Below, piece after piece: positions 24,750 through 32,222 of a DNA stretch of 37,016 nucleotides. This DNA comes from Microbacteriaceae bacterium PS02343. Lineage in GTDB: Bacteria > Actinomycetota > Actinomycetes > Actinomycetales > Microbacteriaceae. The translations under genes and the position numbers were made by a program. Numbering within the stretch: position 1 is the stretch's first letter; every line of letters starts with the position of its first letter. The notes beneath the pieces are model-generated. The model was not told the origin of the DNA. It did not search any database and worked only from the letters and a program-made list of their open reading frames with translations. The DNA lies in assembly GCA_029959365.1 (NCBI GenBank), contig JASCOA010000023.1:1-37016 (forward strand), read 5' to 3'.

Positions 24750-24752
24750 ACT

Positions 24753-24781
24753 AATAAACCCTGTTGTTGTTTCCCGCGCAA
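24753..24781 (-). promoter_or_regulatory. Promoter of the 12-gene unit
   Basis: On the minus strand, -35-like TTGCGC (24781-24776), a 17-nt spacer and -10-like TTTATT (24758-24753). Three and four of six bases match the consensus. The region is strikingly A/T-rich for this genome, which supports a promoter. Confidence 0.55.
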
Positions 24782-24819
24782 TACCCGATTGTTTCCGAGC
24801 GGTAACAGATGTCGGAGAA

Positions 24820-24857
24820 CGACGCAGGGCCCCGCCGGATGGCGGGGCCCTGCGTCG
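24820..24857 (-). terminator. Terminator of the LacI-family gene
   Basis: Perfect 17-bp stem with a 4-nt loop, 12 nt past the regulator's stop at 24870. Followed on the minus strand by TTCTC, so the T tract is weak. It insulates the regulator gene from the operon behind it. Confidence 0.8.
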
Positions 24858-24869
24858 AGGAGCTGCGGG

Positions 24870-25907
24870 TCAGTCGCGCGCGGCGAAGCGGGCGACCGTG
24901 CCGCCCTGCACCATGGCCACCGGCACGACCGCGGTGCGGGCCGGGCGCTCCACGTCGTCGAGGCGCTCCACCAGCATCGTGACCGCGGCGGCGGCCATCC
25001 GCTCGGCGGGCGTGCGCACGGTCGTGAGCCGCGGCGAGACGTAGCCGGCGGCGGGGATGTCGTCGAAGCCGACCAGCGAGAGGTCCTGCGGGATGCGCAG
25101 CCCGTAGCTCGCGGCGCTCGCCAGGATGCCCAGGGCGATCGTGTCGCTCGCCGCGAAGACGGCGCTCGGCGGCTCCGCCACCGAGAGCAGGTGCGAGAGC
25201 GCGCCCGCGCCGAAGTCCTCGCTGAAGGGACCGGCGTGCATGACCTGCCGAGCGGGGTCGATGCCGGCCTTGCCCAGCGCATCCGCCCAGCCGCGGCGGC
25301 GCTCGCGCACCGAGTGCAGATCGGCGGGTCCCGTGACGAGGCCGATGCGCTCGTGGCCCATCGCCGCCAGGTGGGCGGTGGCCTGGAAGGCGCCGGCGTA
25401 GTCGTCCACGAGCACGCTGTCGTGCACGGTGTCCTCGACGATCTCCTCGTCGATCACGACGACCGGGATGCCCGCCTCGACGGCGGCGGCCAGCGCCGGG
25501 TTGGTCGTGTGGTTGCCCGCGTAGATGAGCCCGTCGATGTCGCGCTCGAGCAGCAGCTGCACGTAGTCGTGCTCCTTGCGGGGATGGCTGAAGGTCGACC
25601 CGGTGAGCACGGAGAGGCCCTGCGTCTCGGCGGCCTCGACGATGCGCTCGGCGATCCGGCCGAAGTACATGCTGCCGATCTGCGGCACGACCAGCCCGAT
25701 CACGCCCGAGCGGGTGCCGCGGCTGCGGCGCTCGCGCCCCTGCTTGCTGTAGCCGAGCTCGTCCATGGCCGATCGCACCCGCCCCTCGGTGGCCGCCGTC
25801 AGCGAGAGCTGCCCGTTCACGAAGCGCGAGACGGTCGAGACGGAGACGCCCGCGCGCTGCGCGACCTCGTGCAGGCTCGGCGTCCTCTGTGCGGTGCGCG
25901 GCGTCAT
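24870..25907 (-). CDS. LacI-family transcriptional regulator
   Basis: 345 aa. Helix-turn-helix at about residues 11-31 (SLHEVAQRAGVSVSTVSRFV), hinge helix near residue 50 and a periplasmic-binding-protein-like sensor domain to the end (IGLVVPQIGSMYFGRI, DGLIYAGNHTTN, RIGLVTGPADLHSVRERRRG, VFAASDTIALG, LVGFDDIPAAGYVSPRLTTV). The ATG at 25907 has GGGGAG 6 nt upstream; 18 extra codons upstream are unlikely to be used. It is placed between the operon and the divergent MFS gene, each carrying a matching palindrome, so it most likely represses both and itself. The inducer is probably the imported compound or a breakdown product (inference). The residue RFVNGQLSL after the recognition helix follows the family pattern (usual RxLNG). 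Confidence 0.93.
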   Translation of the reverse strand: MTPRTAQRTPSLHEVAQRAGVSVSTVSRFVNGQLSLTAATEGRVRSAMDELGYSKQGRERRSRGTRSGVIGLVVPQIGSMYFGRIAERIVEAAETQGLSVLTGSTFSHPRKEHDYVQLLLERDIDGLIYAGNHTTNPALAAAVEAGIPVVVIDEEIVEDTVHDSVLVDDYAGAFQATAHLAAMGHERIGLVTGPADLHSVRERRRGWADALGKAGIDPARQVMHAGPFSEDFGAGALSHLLSVAEPPSAVFAASDTIALGILASAASYGLRIPQDLSLVGFDDIPAAGYVSPRLTTVRTPAERMAAAAVTMLVERLDDVERPARTAVVPVAMVQGGTVARFAARD

Positions 25908-26020
25908 CGACTCCCCCTCGGCTTGGCCCGTGCGCGGATGCTCCGCGTCACGGTAGTGCATGGCTGCCGCGCTCGTCCGCCACCGCGACGCGGTGCGCCG
26001 TCAGGCCCCCGCTGCTCGAG

Positions 26021-26050
26021 GTGACGCGGCGTCGCGTTCTGTGCTCTACT
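26021..26050 (+). promoter_or_regulatory. Possible promoter of the divergent MFS gene
   Basis: -35-like GTGACG (26021-26026), 18-nt spacer, -10-like TCTACT (26045-26050), with O2 just downstream. Matches are only four of six in each box. Confidence 0.35.
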
Positions 26051-26058
26051 CTACTCCA

Positions 26059-26078
26059 AACGTTGTGCAACGTTGCGC
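26059..26078. promoter_or_regulatory. LacI-type operator O2 in the regulator/MFS divergent region
   Basis: The 14-bp GTGCAACGTTGCGC (26065-26078) shares 12 of 14 positions with O1 and has a perfect inner palindrome GCAACGTTGC. An overlapping second palindrome, AACGTTG-TG-CAACGTT, lies at 26059-26074. Two overlapping sites could give tighter or cooperative binding. Located 30 nt before the MFS start and about 150 nt before the regulator start. Confidence 0.75.
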
Positions 26079-26107
26079 TACAGCTGAAGTCGAAGAGGAG
26101 ACGGATC

Positions 26108-27328
26108 GTGGGCGCGAACGGCGGAGCGGATGCCGGTTGGACGCGGATCGGGCTCTCGGTCGTGATCGCGCACTCGCTGCTGCTGCAGATGGTCACGTAC
26201 TGCCTGCGCCCCTCCCTCTCCTACGCGGCGCTCGAGGCGGGCCTCGGCAGCGAGTGGCTCGGGCTGCTCTCCGCGGCCTTCGCACTGCCGGGCCTCGCGC
26301 TGGCCATCCCCTCCGGCCGCCTTGCCGACCGCGTCGGCGAGCGCGCGATCGCCATCGTCGGCGGGGCGCTCATGCTCGCGGCGGCGCTCACCGCGCTGCT
26401 CGGCGCCTCGAGCTTCGTGCTGCTGATCGCCGCGACGGTGCTGTTCGGCTGCGGCCACCTGCTCACCGTGGTCTCCGACCAGGCGGTGCTCGCCAACCGC
26501 ACCCCCGCCGCGAAGCGCGACGCGGTCTTCGGCGGCTACGCGCTCTCCATCTCGCTCGGGCAGGGGCTCGGCGGCGCGCTGCTCGCGATCAACGCCGGCA
26601 GCGCCGCGACCCCGGACCTCGACCTGCAGTTCGGGCTCTCGGTGGCGATCACGGCGCTGGGCTTCGCGGCGGCGGTCTTCATGCCGCGGTCCGCTCCGCA
26701 TCCGCTCGGCACGCCCCGCCCGCCGAAGGTGCCGGTGCTGAGCATGCTGCGCCGCCCGGCCGTGCTGCGCGCCGTGCTGGCGAGCAGCATCGTGGTGACG
26801 GCGGTCGAGATCTCGCTCGTGTACTTCCCGGCGCTCGGCTACGAGATGGGCTACCCCGCGGCCGTGGTCAGCGCCATGCTCGTCACCCGGGCCGCCGCGG
26901 GCATGCTCTCGCGCGTCGGCCTGGGCATCGCGCTGCGCACCCTCGGGCGGCGCCGGCTGATGGTCGGCAGCGTGGCGGCCTCGGCGGTCGCCATGGCCGC
27001 GGTCGCCGTGCCGCTCGGCCCGGTCTGGACCATCGCGGCCTGCGCCGTGTTCGGGCTGCTCAACGGCTTCTGCCAGCCGCTCACGCTCTCGTGGCTCAGC
27101 GAGATCGCCCCGCCCGGGCAGCGGGCCACCCTCATGTCGGTGCGGCTCGCCTCGGTGCGCATCTCGCAGACCGCCCTGCCCGCCGGGGTCGGGCTCTTCG
27201 GGGCCGTGGTCGGCGCGGGCGGCGTGCTCGTGGTGGTCGGCGGGCTCATCGGCGTGGCCGCCTGGCTCTCGGCGGCAATCGGCGCGACGCCGAGCGAGGA
27301 GCCGGGCACGGCCGCCGCGCCCTCCTGA
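26108..27328 (+). CDS. MFS transporter in the LacI regulon
   Basis: 406 aa, about 12 transmembrane helices. Motif A is ASGR-like: PSGRLADRVGERAIAIV between TM2 and TM3. The second half has SRVGLGIALRTLGRRRLMV. GTG start at 26108 with GAGGAG 8 nt upstream; longer upstream frames run into the promoter region. Operator O2 lies between this gene and the divergent LacI-family gene, so it is probably controlled together with the 12-gene unit. It might import or export the same class of compound; direction cannot be decided from sequence. The helix SDQAVLANRTPAAKRDAVFG resembles the exporter-type loop of drug MFS proteins. Confidence 0.9.
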   Translation: MGANGGADAGWTRIGLSVVIAHSLLLQMVTYCLRPSLSYAALEAGLGSEWLGLLSAAFALPGLALAIPSGRLADRVGERAIAIVGGALMLAAALTALLGASSFVLLIAATVLFGCGHLLTVVSDQAVLANRTPAAKRDAVFGGYALSISLGQGLGGALLAINAGSAATPDLDLQFGLSVAITALGFAAAVFMPRSAPHPLGTPRPPKVPVLSMLRRPAVLRAVLASSIVVTAVEISLVYFPALGYEMGYPAAVVSAMLVTRAAAGMLSRVGLGIALRTLGRRRLMVGSVAASAVAMAAVAVPLGPVWTIAACAVFGLLNGFCQPLTLSWLSEIAPPGQRATLMSVRLASVRISQTALPAGVGLFGAVVGAGGVLVVVGGLIGVAAWLSAAIGATPSEEPGTAAAPS

Positions 27329-27396
27329 GCCTCCGCGCGCACGCGGTCGGAGCCGACGCCCAGGCGCCGTGACGCGTTCGGGGGACGGCGGCCCGG

Positions 27397-27402
27397 TACC
27401 GT
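27397..27402 (+). promoter_or_regulatory. -10 box of leaderless lipoprotein gene
   Basis: TACCGT, 6 nt before the GTG at 27409. Confidence 0.5.
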
Positions 27403-27408
27403 GGCCGG

Positions 27409-29061
27409 GTGATCCGCCGTACCCGCACCGCCCTGCTCGCCCCGATCGCCGCCGTCGCACTGCTCGCGGCCGGCTGCACGGCGGCGCCGGAACCGGTCCC
27501 CGACGGGCCGGTCGAGACGCGCGCACCGGAGCAGGGACTGACGGTGCTGGCCCCTGGCCAGGACGCCGAGGCCGAGGCCGCCGCCGCGAGCGCCGCGCTC
27601 TTCGCGGGATCACCCGCCGCCGTGGTCGCGCCGTCGGAGGACGCCGCCGCGCAGCTGGGCGCCGCGAGCGTGGCCGTGCACCTGGGCGTGCCGCTGCTGC
27701 TCGACGACGGCGAGCGCGACGGTGGCGACCCGCTGCTCGGCGAGCTCGAGCGCCTCGGCGCGGAGCACGTGATCGCCCTCGGCATCGACGACGTCGACGG
27801 CCTGGAGGGCGAGATCGTCAGCGCGCCGGTCGATCGCGACGCGCTGCAGGAGCTGCTCGGCGATGACGTGGAGCTCGCCGACGCCGGCGAGACCCCCGTG
27901 GCGCAGCTCGCCGCGCTCGCGGAGGGCGACGCCCTCGTCGACCCGGCCACGCCGGAGGACGGGGACGACGGCTCCAGCCGGGCGCCCATCCCTCAGCTTG
28001 AGGGCATCGAACCCGGCGAGCCGCTCGTCGGCGTGACCGGCATCGCCACCGAGGAGGCCGCATCCGTGCCGGCCGTCGCCACCGCGCGCGCCGCGGGCGT
28101 GCCGATCACGGTACTGCCGGCGGATGCGCCGAACCCGCAGGACTCCCCCGACGCGATCGCCGCGCTCAGCGCCGAGGGCGTCGCCGCGCACCTCGCGATC
28201 GGGCCGGCACTGGCCGCGGAGCGCCAGCTCGAGTGGAAGGTCGCCTCCGCGGCGACCGGCGCGCAGCTGCCCGGCGGCGGCCAGCGCATGTTCCCCGGCC
28301 ACATGATGGTGGCGATGTACGGCACCCCGGGCGCGCCCGTGCTCGGCATCCTCGGCGAGCAGGACGTGCAGCCCAGCATCGACCGCGCCGCCGCGCTCGC
28401 CGCCGAGTACGACGGCCTGACCGACCGCACCGTCATCCCCGCCTTCGAGATCATCGCCACGGTGGCCTCGGGCGGCGCGGGCGGTGACGGCAACTACTCG
28501 AACGAGCTCGACCCGCAGACCTTCGTGCCGTGGATCGAGGCCGCTGGCGCCGCCGGGCAGTACGTGGTGCTCGACCTGCAGCCGGGCCGCACCGACTTCC
28601 TCACTCAGGCGAAGGCCCTCGAGCCGCTGCTGCGCTACCCGTGGGTCGGGCTCGCGCTCGACCCCGAGTGGCGGCTCGGCCCCGACCAGACCCACCTCGT
28701 GCAGATCGGTTCGGTCGGCGCCGACGAGGTCAACGCGGTGGGCGACTGGCTCGCCGAGCTGACCGTGGCGAACGACCTGCCGCCCAAGCTCTTCGTGCTG
28801 CACCAGTTCCGCTTCGACATGCTGCACGACCGCGAGCGCGTGGTGACCGACCGCCCCGAGCTCGAGACCCTCGTGCACGTCGACGGCCAGGGAGGCCAGC
28901 CCGCCAAGCAGGCCACGTGGCGCGCGCTGACGCAGGAGACCGAGCAGCAGCGCTTCTGGTGGGGCTGGAAGAACTTCATCGACGAGGATCAGCCGATGCT
29001 CACCCCGCAGGAGACCATGTCGCAGGTCTCGCCGCTGCCCGACCTGATCACCTACCAGTAA
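27409..29061 (+). CDS. Lipoprotein with cell-wall-binding-2-like N-terminus
   Basis: 550 aa. Signal peptide with lipobox LAAGC, lipidated Cys23. The next about 120 residues resemble the putative cell wall-binding repeat 2 (CW_binding_2): strand-loop patterns VVAPSEDAAAQLG, HLGVPLLLDD, LERLGAEHVIALG. The C-terminal half (from about residue 290, QRMFPGHMMVAMYGTP) looks like an independent alpha/beta barrel-type domain with FVPWIEAAGAAGQYVVLDL, GLALDPEWRL and FVLHQFRFDM. Acidic residues at these strand ends suggest a hydrolase, but I do not recognise a family. It starts with GTG 6 nt after TACCGT, so it is probably leaderless. It converges with the MFS gene that follows. Confidence 0.8.
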   Translation: MIRRTRTALLAPIAAVALLAAGCTAAPEPVPDGPVETRAPEQGLTVLAPGQDAEAEAAAASAALFAGSPAAVVAPSEDAAAQLGAASVAVHLGVPLLLDDGERDGGDPLLGELERLGAEHVIALGIDDVDGLEGEIVSAPVDRDALQELLGDDVELADAGETPVAQLAALAEGDALVDPATPEDGDDGSSRAPIPQLEGIEPGEPLVGVTGIATEEAASVPAVATARAAGVPITVLPADAPNPQDSPDAIAALSAEGVAAHLAIGPALAAERQLEWKVASAATGAQLPGGGQRMFPGHMMVAMYGTPGAPVLGILGEQDVQPSIDRAAALAAEYDGLTDRTVIPAFEIIATVASGGAGGDGNYSNELDPQTFVPWIEAAGAAGQYVVLDLQPGRTDFLTQAKALEPLLRYPWVGLALDPEWRLGPDQTHLVQIGSVGADEVNAVGDWLAELTVANDLPPKLFVLHQFRFDMLHDRERVVTDRPELETLVHVDGQGGQPAKQATWRALTQETEQQRFWWGWKNFIDEDQPMLTPQETMSQVSPLPDLITYQ

Positions 29062-29067
29062 GGGGGC

Positions 29068-30396
29068 TCAGCGCGAGACCGGTGCGCCGGCGGGGGGATC
29101 GTCGCCCGCCCGGGCGAGCCCGGCCTCGCCGGGCGGCGCCGGATCGAGCGGATGCGCGATCTCGTCGCGCCCCAGCCTCGGCAGCAGCACGGCCAGGATC
29201 GCGAGCGGCACCGGCACGAGCCCGGCGACGACGAAGACGGGCGCGATGCCGATGCCCTCGCCGAGCGGCCCGGCGAGCGCCATCGATACGGGCATGAGCA
29301 CGAGCGAGACGAAGAAGTCGAGGCTGGAGACCCGCCCGAGCATGTGCGCCGGCACCCGGCGCTGCAGCAGCGTGCCCCAGATCACCTGCGCCGCCGAGAA
29401 GGTGAGCCCGACGAGCGCCGCGCCGACGATCATGACCCAGAGCTGATCGGTGAAGCCGATCGCGGCGAAGGGCACGCAGCCGAAGCCCCAGAGCAGGATC
29501 ATCACGGTGAGGTAGCGCCGCGGCAGCGGCAGCGAGGCGACCAGCAGCGATCCGATCGCGCCGCCGGCGCCGAAGCCGGCGAGCACCGCGGCGTAGGAGC
29601 CGGCCCCGCCGCCGGTCTGCTCGCGCACCGCGAAGGGCAGCAGCACCTCCATCGGCCCCATGATGACGAGGATCATCGCGCTCGCGAAGAGCAGGGTGGC
29701 GAAGAGCCACGGCGTGCGCACCATGTAGCGCACGCCCTCGCCGATGTCGCCGAGCGCCGAGCGGATGGGGTGCGCCGTCTCGGTCGACAGGTCGCGCTGC
29801 ACCGGCGTGGGCCGCAGCGCGAGCAGCCCGACCACCGCGAGCACCTGCGCGGCCGCGAAGAGCACGAAGCCGAGGCCCGGCGAGTGCACGGCGATGGCCG
29901 CGCTGGCGAGCGCGGGGCCTGCGGCCTGCATGACGGCCGGTCGCAGCACACCCTCGAAGCCGTTGGCGGCGAGCAGGTCGCCGGGCGGCAGGATCGAGGG
30001 CAGCATCGCCGAGTAGGCGGGGTAGAAGAAGGCGTCGCCGATCGCGATCACGAAGGCCACGACCACGAGGTGCCAGAAGGCGATCGTGCCGGTGAGCGCG
30101 AGCACCGCCAGGGCCGCGACCGCGACGGTCTTGACCGCCTCGACGACGAGCAGGATGCTGCGCTGCGGGATGCGGTCGGCCGCGACGCCGCCGACCAGCA
30201 CGAACAGCAGCATGCCCAGGCTCGAGATGGCCATGAGCGCGCTGAACTCGACGGCGCCGAGCCCGAGGTCGATCACCTGGTAGAGGCCGGCGATGAGCCA
30301 GACGCCCATGCCGAGCAGCGACATCGTGATCGCGACGGCGAGGATGCGGTACTGCCCCGTGCGGAACGGGGCGAGGGCGCGCGGCAGGCGCGGCAT
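29068..30396 (-). CDS. MFS transporter (Enterobactin-exporter/MFS_3-like)
   Basis: 442 aa. Twelve hydrophobic segments. Short N-terminus RLPRALAPFRTGQYRILAVA enters TM1. Motif A-like GGVAADRIPQRSILLVVEAVK between TM2 and TM3 (R-x-x-R pattern), typical of the EntS/MFS_3 group. The central loop includes TPVQRDLSTETAHPIRSALG. The C-terminus is a charged Pro/Gly-rich tail. ATG at 30396 has GGAGG 7 nt upstream. It follows the VOC gene by 16 nt and is divergent from a TetR regulator, so efflux of a toxic compound under TetR control is likely (inference). Confidence 0.9.
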   Translation of the reverse strand: MPRLPRALAPFRTGQYRILAVAITMSLLGMGVWLIAGLYQVIDLGLGAVEFSALMAISSLGMLLFVLVGGVAADRIPQRSILLVVEAVKTVAVAALAVLALTGTIAFWHLVVVAFVIAIGDAFFYPAYSAMLPSILPPGDLLAANGFEGVLRPAVMQAAGPALASAAIAVHSPGLGFVLFAAAQVLAVVGLLALRPTPVQRDLSTETAHPIRSALGDIGEGVRYMVRTPWLFATLLFASAMILVIMGPMEVLLPFAVREQTGGGAGSYAAVLAGFGAGGAIGSLLVASLPLPRRYLTVMILLWGFGCVPFAAIGFTDQLWVMIVGAALVGLTFSAAQVIWGTLLQRRVPAHMLGRVSSLDFFVSLVLMPVSMALAGPLGEGIGIAPVFVVAGLVPVPLAILAVLLPRLGRDEIAHPLDPAPPGEAGLARAGDDPPAGAPVSR

Positions 30397-30412
30397 GCGG
30401 GGTCCTCCGGGG

Positions 30413-30796
30413 TCAGGCCTGGATGATGGCGAGCACGTTGCCCGCGGGGTCGCGGATCCAGCCGATGTCCGGCCCCCCGCCCATGCCGCGGGCGATGCCG
30501 AGCTCGTCGGTCGGCAGCTCGTCCTCAGCGTAGATCTTCGTCTCGACGCCGCGCGAGCGCAGGTCGCGCATAGCGGCGTCGAGGTCGTCGACCGGGAAGT
30601 TGAGGATCGTGAAGGAGGCGGGCTCGTGCACCGGCTTGCCGTAGAGGAAGACGCTGTGCCCGTTCGCGAAGTGCAGGTCGAGGAAGCCCATCTCGTTCAC
30701 CCGCACGTCGAGCCCCAGCACGGTTCCGTAGAATTCGCGTGCCGCGGGGATGTCGTCGACGGCGAATCCGCTGAAGGCCTGGTCGCTGCTGAACAT
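30413..30796 (-). CDS. VOC family protein (glyoxalase/bleomycin-resistance fold)
   Basis: 127 aa, one VOC domain of two beta-alpha-beta-beta-beta units. Visible parts: AFSGFAVDDIPAAREFYGTV at the start, then LDVRVNEMGFLDLHF, FTILNFPVDDLDAAMRDL and IGWIRDPAGNVLAIIQ at the end. The usual metal Glu at the final strand (NxLEL/IELxQ) is replaced by AIIQ. His of the first strand (usual H-x-x-I at the start) is absent (FSGFAV). So an enzymatic metal site seems unlikely; binding or sequestration is possible. Start at 30796 has GAGGA 5 nt upstream. A longer frame starting at 30826 is possible. Confidence 0.88.
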   Translation of the reverse strand: MFSSDQAFSGFAVDDIPAAREFYGTVLGLDVRVNEMGFLDLHFANGHSVFLYGKPVHEPASFTILNFPVDDLDAAMRDLRSRGVETKIYAEDELPTDELGIARGMGGGPDIGWIRDPAGNVLAIIQA

Positions 30797-30862
30797 GTCG
30801 TCCTCGTCTCGTCGAGCGCTCGCCATCGAGGTCGCTGATCCACCGCGGCCGGGAAGGATGTG

Positions 30863-30884
30863 TACGCTGTCCACAATGACACAG
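30863..30884. promoter_or_regulatory. Divergent TetR/VOC promoter region with weak palindromes
   Basis: TACGCT (-10-like) at 30863-30868 on the plus strand overlaps the interval CTGT...ACAG (30867-30884), whose inner TGTC-N6-GACA is at 30868-30881. The arms are only 4 bp, so this is a candidate TetR site and no more. Confidence 0.3.
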
Positions 30885-30919
30885 CGCGCCATCGGGGACA
30901 AGGCCGGGAGGCCGACGCG

Positions 30920-31552
30920 ATGACCGACGCCCCGAACCGCTCCTCCTACCGGCACGGCGACCTCCGTCAGGCCCTCATCGAGGCCGGCCTCGACATGGCC
31001 CGCCAGGGCGGACCGGATGCGATCGTGCTGCGCGAGGCCACCCGACGCGCCGGCGTCTCCCCCAACGCCGCGTACCGGCACTTCGCCGACCGGCAGGAGC
31101 TGCTCGAGGCGGTGAGCGCATCCGCTCAGGGGCTGGCGGCGGATGCGATGGAGGACGCCGTCGAGGCGCAGCCCGGCACCGGCGACCCCGCCGTCGACGC
31201 CCGGCTGCGGGTCGGCGCGGTCGGCCGCGGATACCTGGCCTTCGCCCGCCGGGAGCCCGGGCTCTTCCGCGCGGCCTTCACGGTGCCCAACGATCTCAGC
31301 GAGGCCTTCGACGCCGACAAGGCCGGCTACCGCGGTCGCACGCCCTTCCAGGTGCTCGCCGAGGCGCTCGACGCACTGCACGCCGCCGGGGTGCTGCCGG
31401 CGGAGCGCCGCCAGGGTGCCGAGCTGCTCGCCTGGTCGTCCGTGCACGGCCTGGGCATGCTCGCCCTCGACGGCCCGCTGCGCGGCCTCACCGACGAGAT
31501 GCTCGACGGCGCCACCGAACGCCTGCTGCTCATGGTCGACCGTGGGCTCTGA
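30920..31552 (+). CDS. TetR-family transcriptional regulator (WHG-type C-terminal domain)
   Basis: 210 aa. Helix-turn-helix at about residues 25-55 (VLREATRRAGVSPNAAYRHF). The C-terminal part with YLAFARREPGLFRAAFTVP matches the WHG-type (TetR_C_33) ligand domain. ATG at 30920 with GGGAGG 8 nt upstream was preferred over the more distant upstream start. Divergent from the VOC-MFS pair, which it probably represses; ligand unknown. It ends 6 nt from the convergent HAD gene. Confidence 0.9.
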   Translation: MTDAPNRSSYRHGDLRQALIEAGLDMARQGGPDAIVLREATRRAGVSPNAAYRHFADRQELLEAVSASAQGLAADAMEDAVEAQPGTGDPAVDARLRVGAVGRGYLAFARREPGLFRAAFTVPNDLSEAFDADKAGYRGRTPFQVLAEALDALHAAGVLPAERRQGAELLAWSSVHGLGMLALDGPLRGLTDEMLDGATERLLLMVDRGL

Positions 31553-31558
31553 GCGCTT

Positions 31559-32221
31559 TCAGCGGGGCGGATGCACCGTGAACGCCAGCCCGCTCGCCCC
31601 GTAGCTGCGCAGCGCTCGATCGCTCGGATGCACGAGCACCAGCTCGCCGGCGAGGGCCGCGGTCGCATGGTCGTCGAAGGAGTCGGTGAAGAACGTCGCG
31701 GCGCCCAGGTCGACCCCCGCCGCGAGCAGCGCGTCGCGCTTCGCGTCGCCGCGACGGTGCAGGGCGAACGCGCCGTCCACCCCGTCCCACCGCAGCTCCG
31801 AGGCGATCAGCAGGTCGTGCTCGGCGCCGATGCCGGCGAGGAACGCCGCGGCGAGGCGACGCTCGGTGGCCGTGGCGACGACGACCCGACGACCGGATGC
31901 GCGCAGGGACCGCATCCGCTCGACCAGCTCCGCACGCACCCAGCCGCGATCGCCGGCCAGACGGGCACCGAGCCGCTCGGCGAGCACCGCGTAGCGAGCC
32001 TCGGGCACACCGCGGAGCGCGATCGCCGCGATCGCGCGGGCCGCTCGGGCGTTGCCCCGCACGTCGTGCCGGCTGACCGCCCAGGCGACGACGCCGGGCA
32101 GCGCCGGCAGGATCAGCCACGGCGCCTGCCGCAGACGCACGGCGAGCAGCGCCGTGAAGGTGTCCTTGGTGGTGAGCACGCCGTCGAGGTCGAAGACGGC
32201 GTCGCCGAGGTCGCCGCTCAT
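31559..32221 (-). CDS. HAD-superfamily phosphatase (HAD-IB, SerB-like)
   Basis: 220 aa. HAD motif I VFDLDGVL with nucleophile Asp11 and acid/base Asp13; motif II in VVVATATERR (Thr); motif III Lys in RRGDAKRDAL; motif IV FFTDSFDDHA. The helical cap after motif I (VRLRQAPWLILPALPGVVAW) is hydrophobic, like members that act on membrane-linked or phospho-lipid substrates, which is only an inference. Substrate unknown. ATG at 32221 lies 1 nt after the stop of the histidine kinase gene, so the two are co-transcribed. Confidence 0.85.
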   Translation of the reverse strand: MSGDLGDAVFDLDGVLTTKDTFTALLAVRLRQAPWLILPALPGVVAWAVSRHDVRGNARAARAIAAIALRGVPEARYAVLAERLGARLAGDRGWVRAELVERMRSLRASGRRVVVATATERRLAAAFLAGIGAEHDLLIASELRWDGVDGAFALHRRGDAKRDALLAAGVDLGAATFFTDSFDDHATAALAGELVLVHPSDRALRSYGASGLAFTVHPPR

Positions 32222-32222
32222 G

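Noticed and set aside
24820-24857. The 17-bp perfect palindrome as a second regulator binding site
   Set aside because: It has a 4-nt loop, lies 12 nt behind the regulator's stop and shares nothing with O1/O2; terminator is the better reading.
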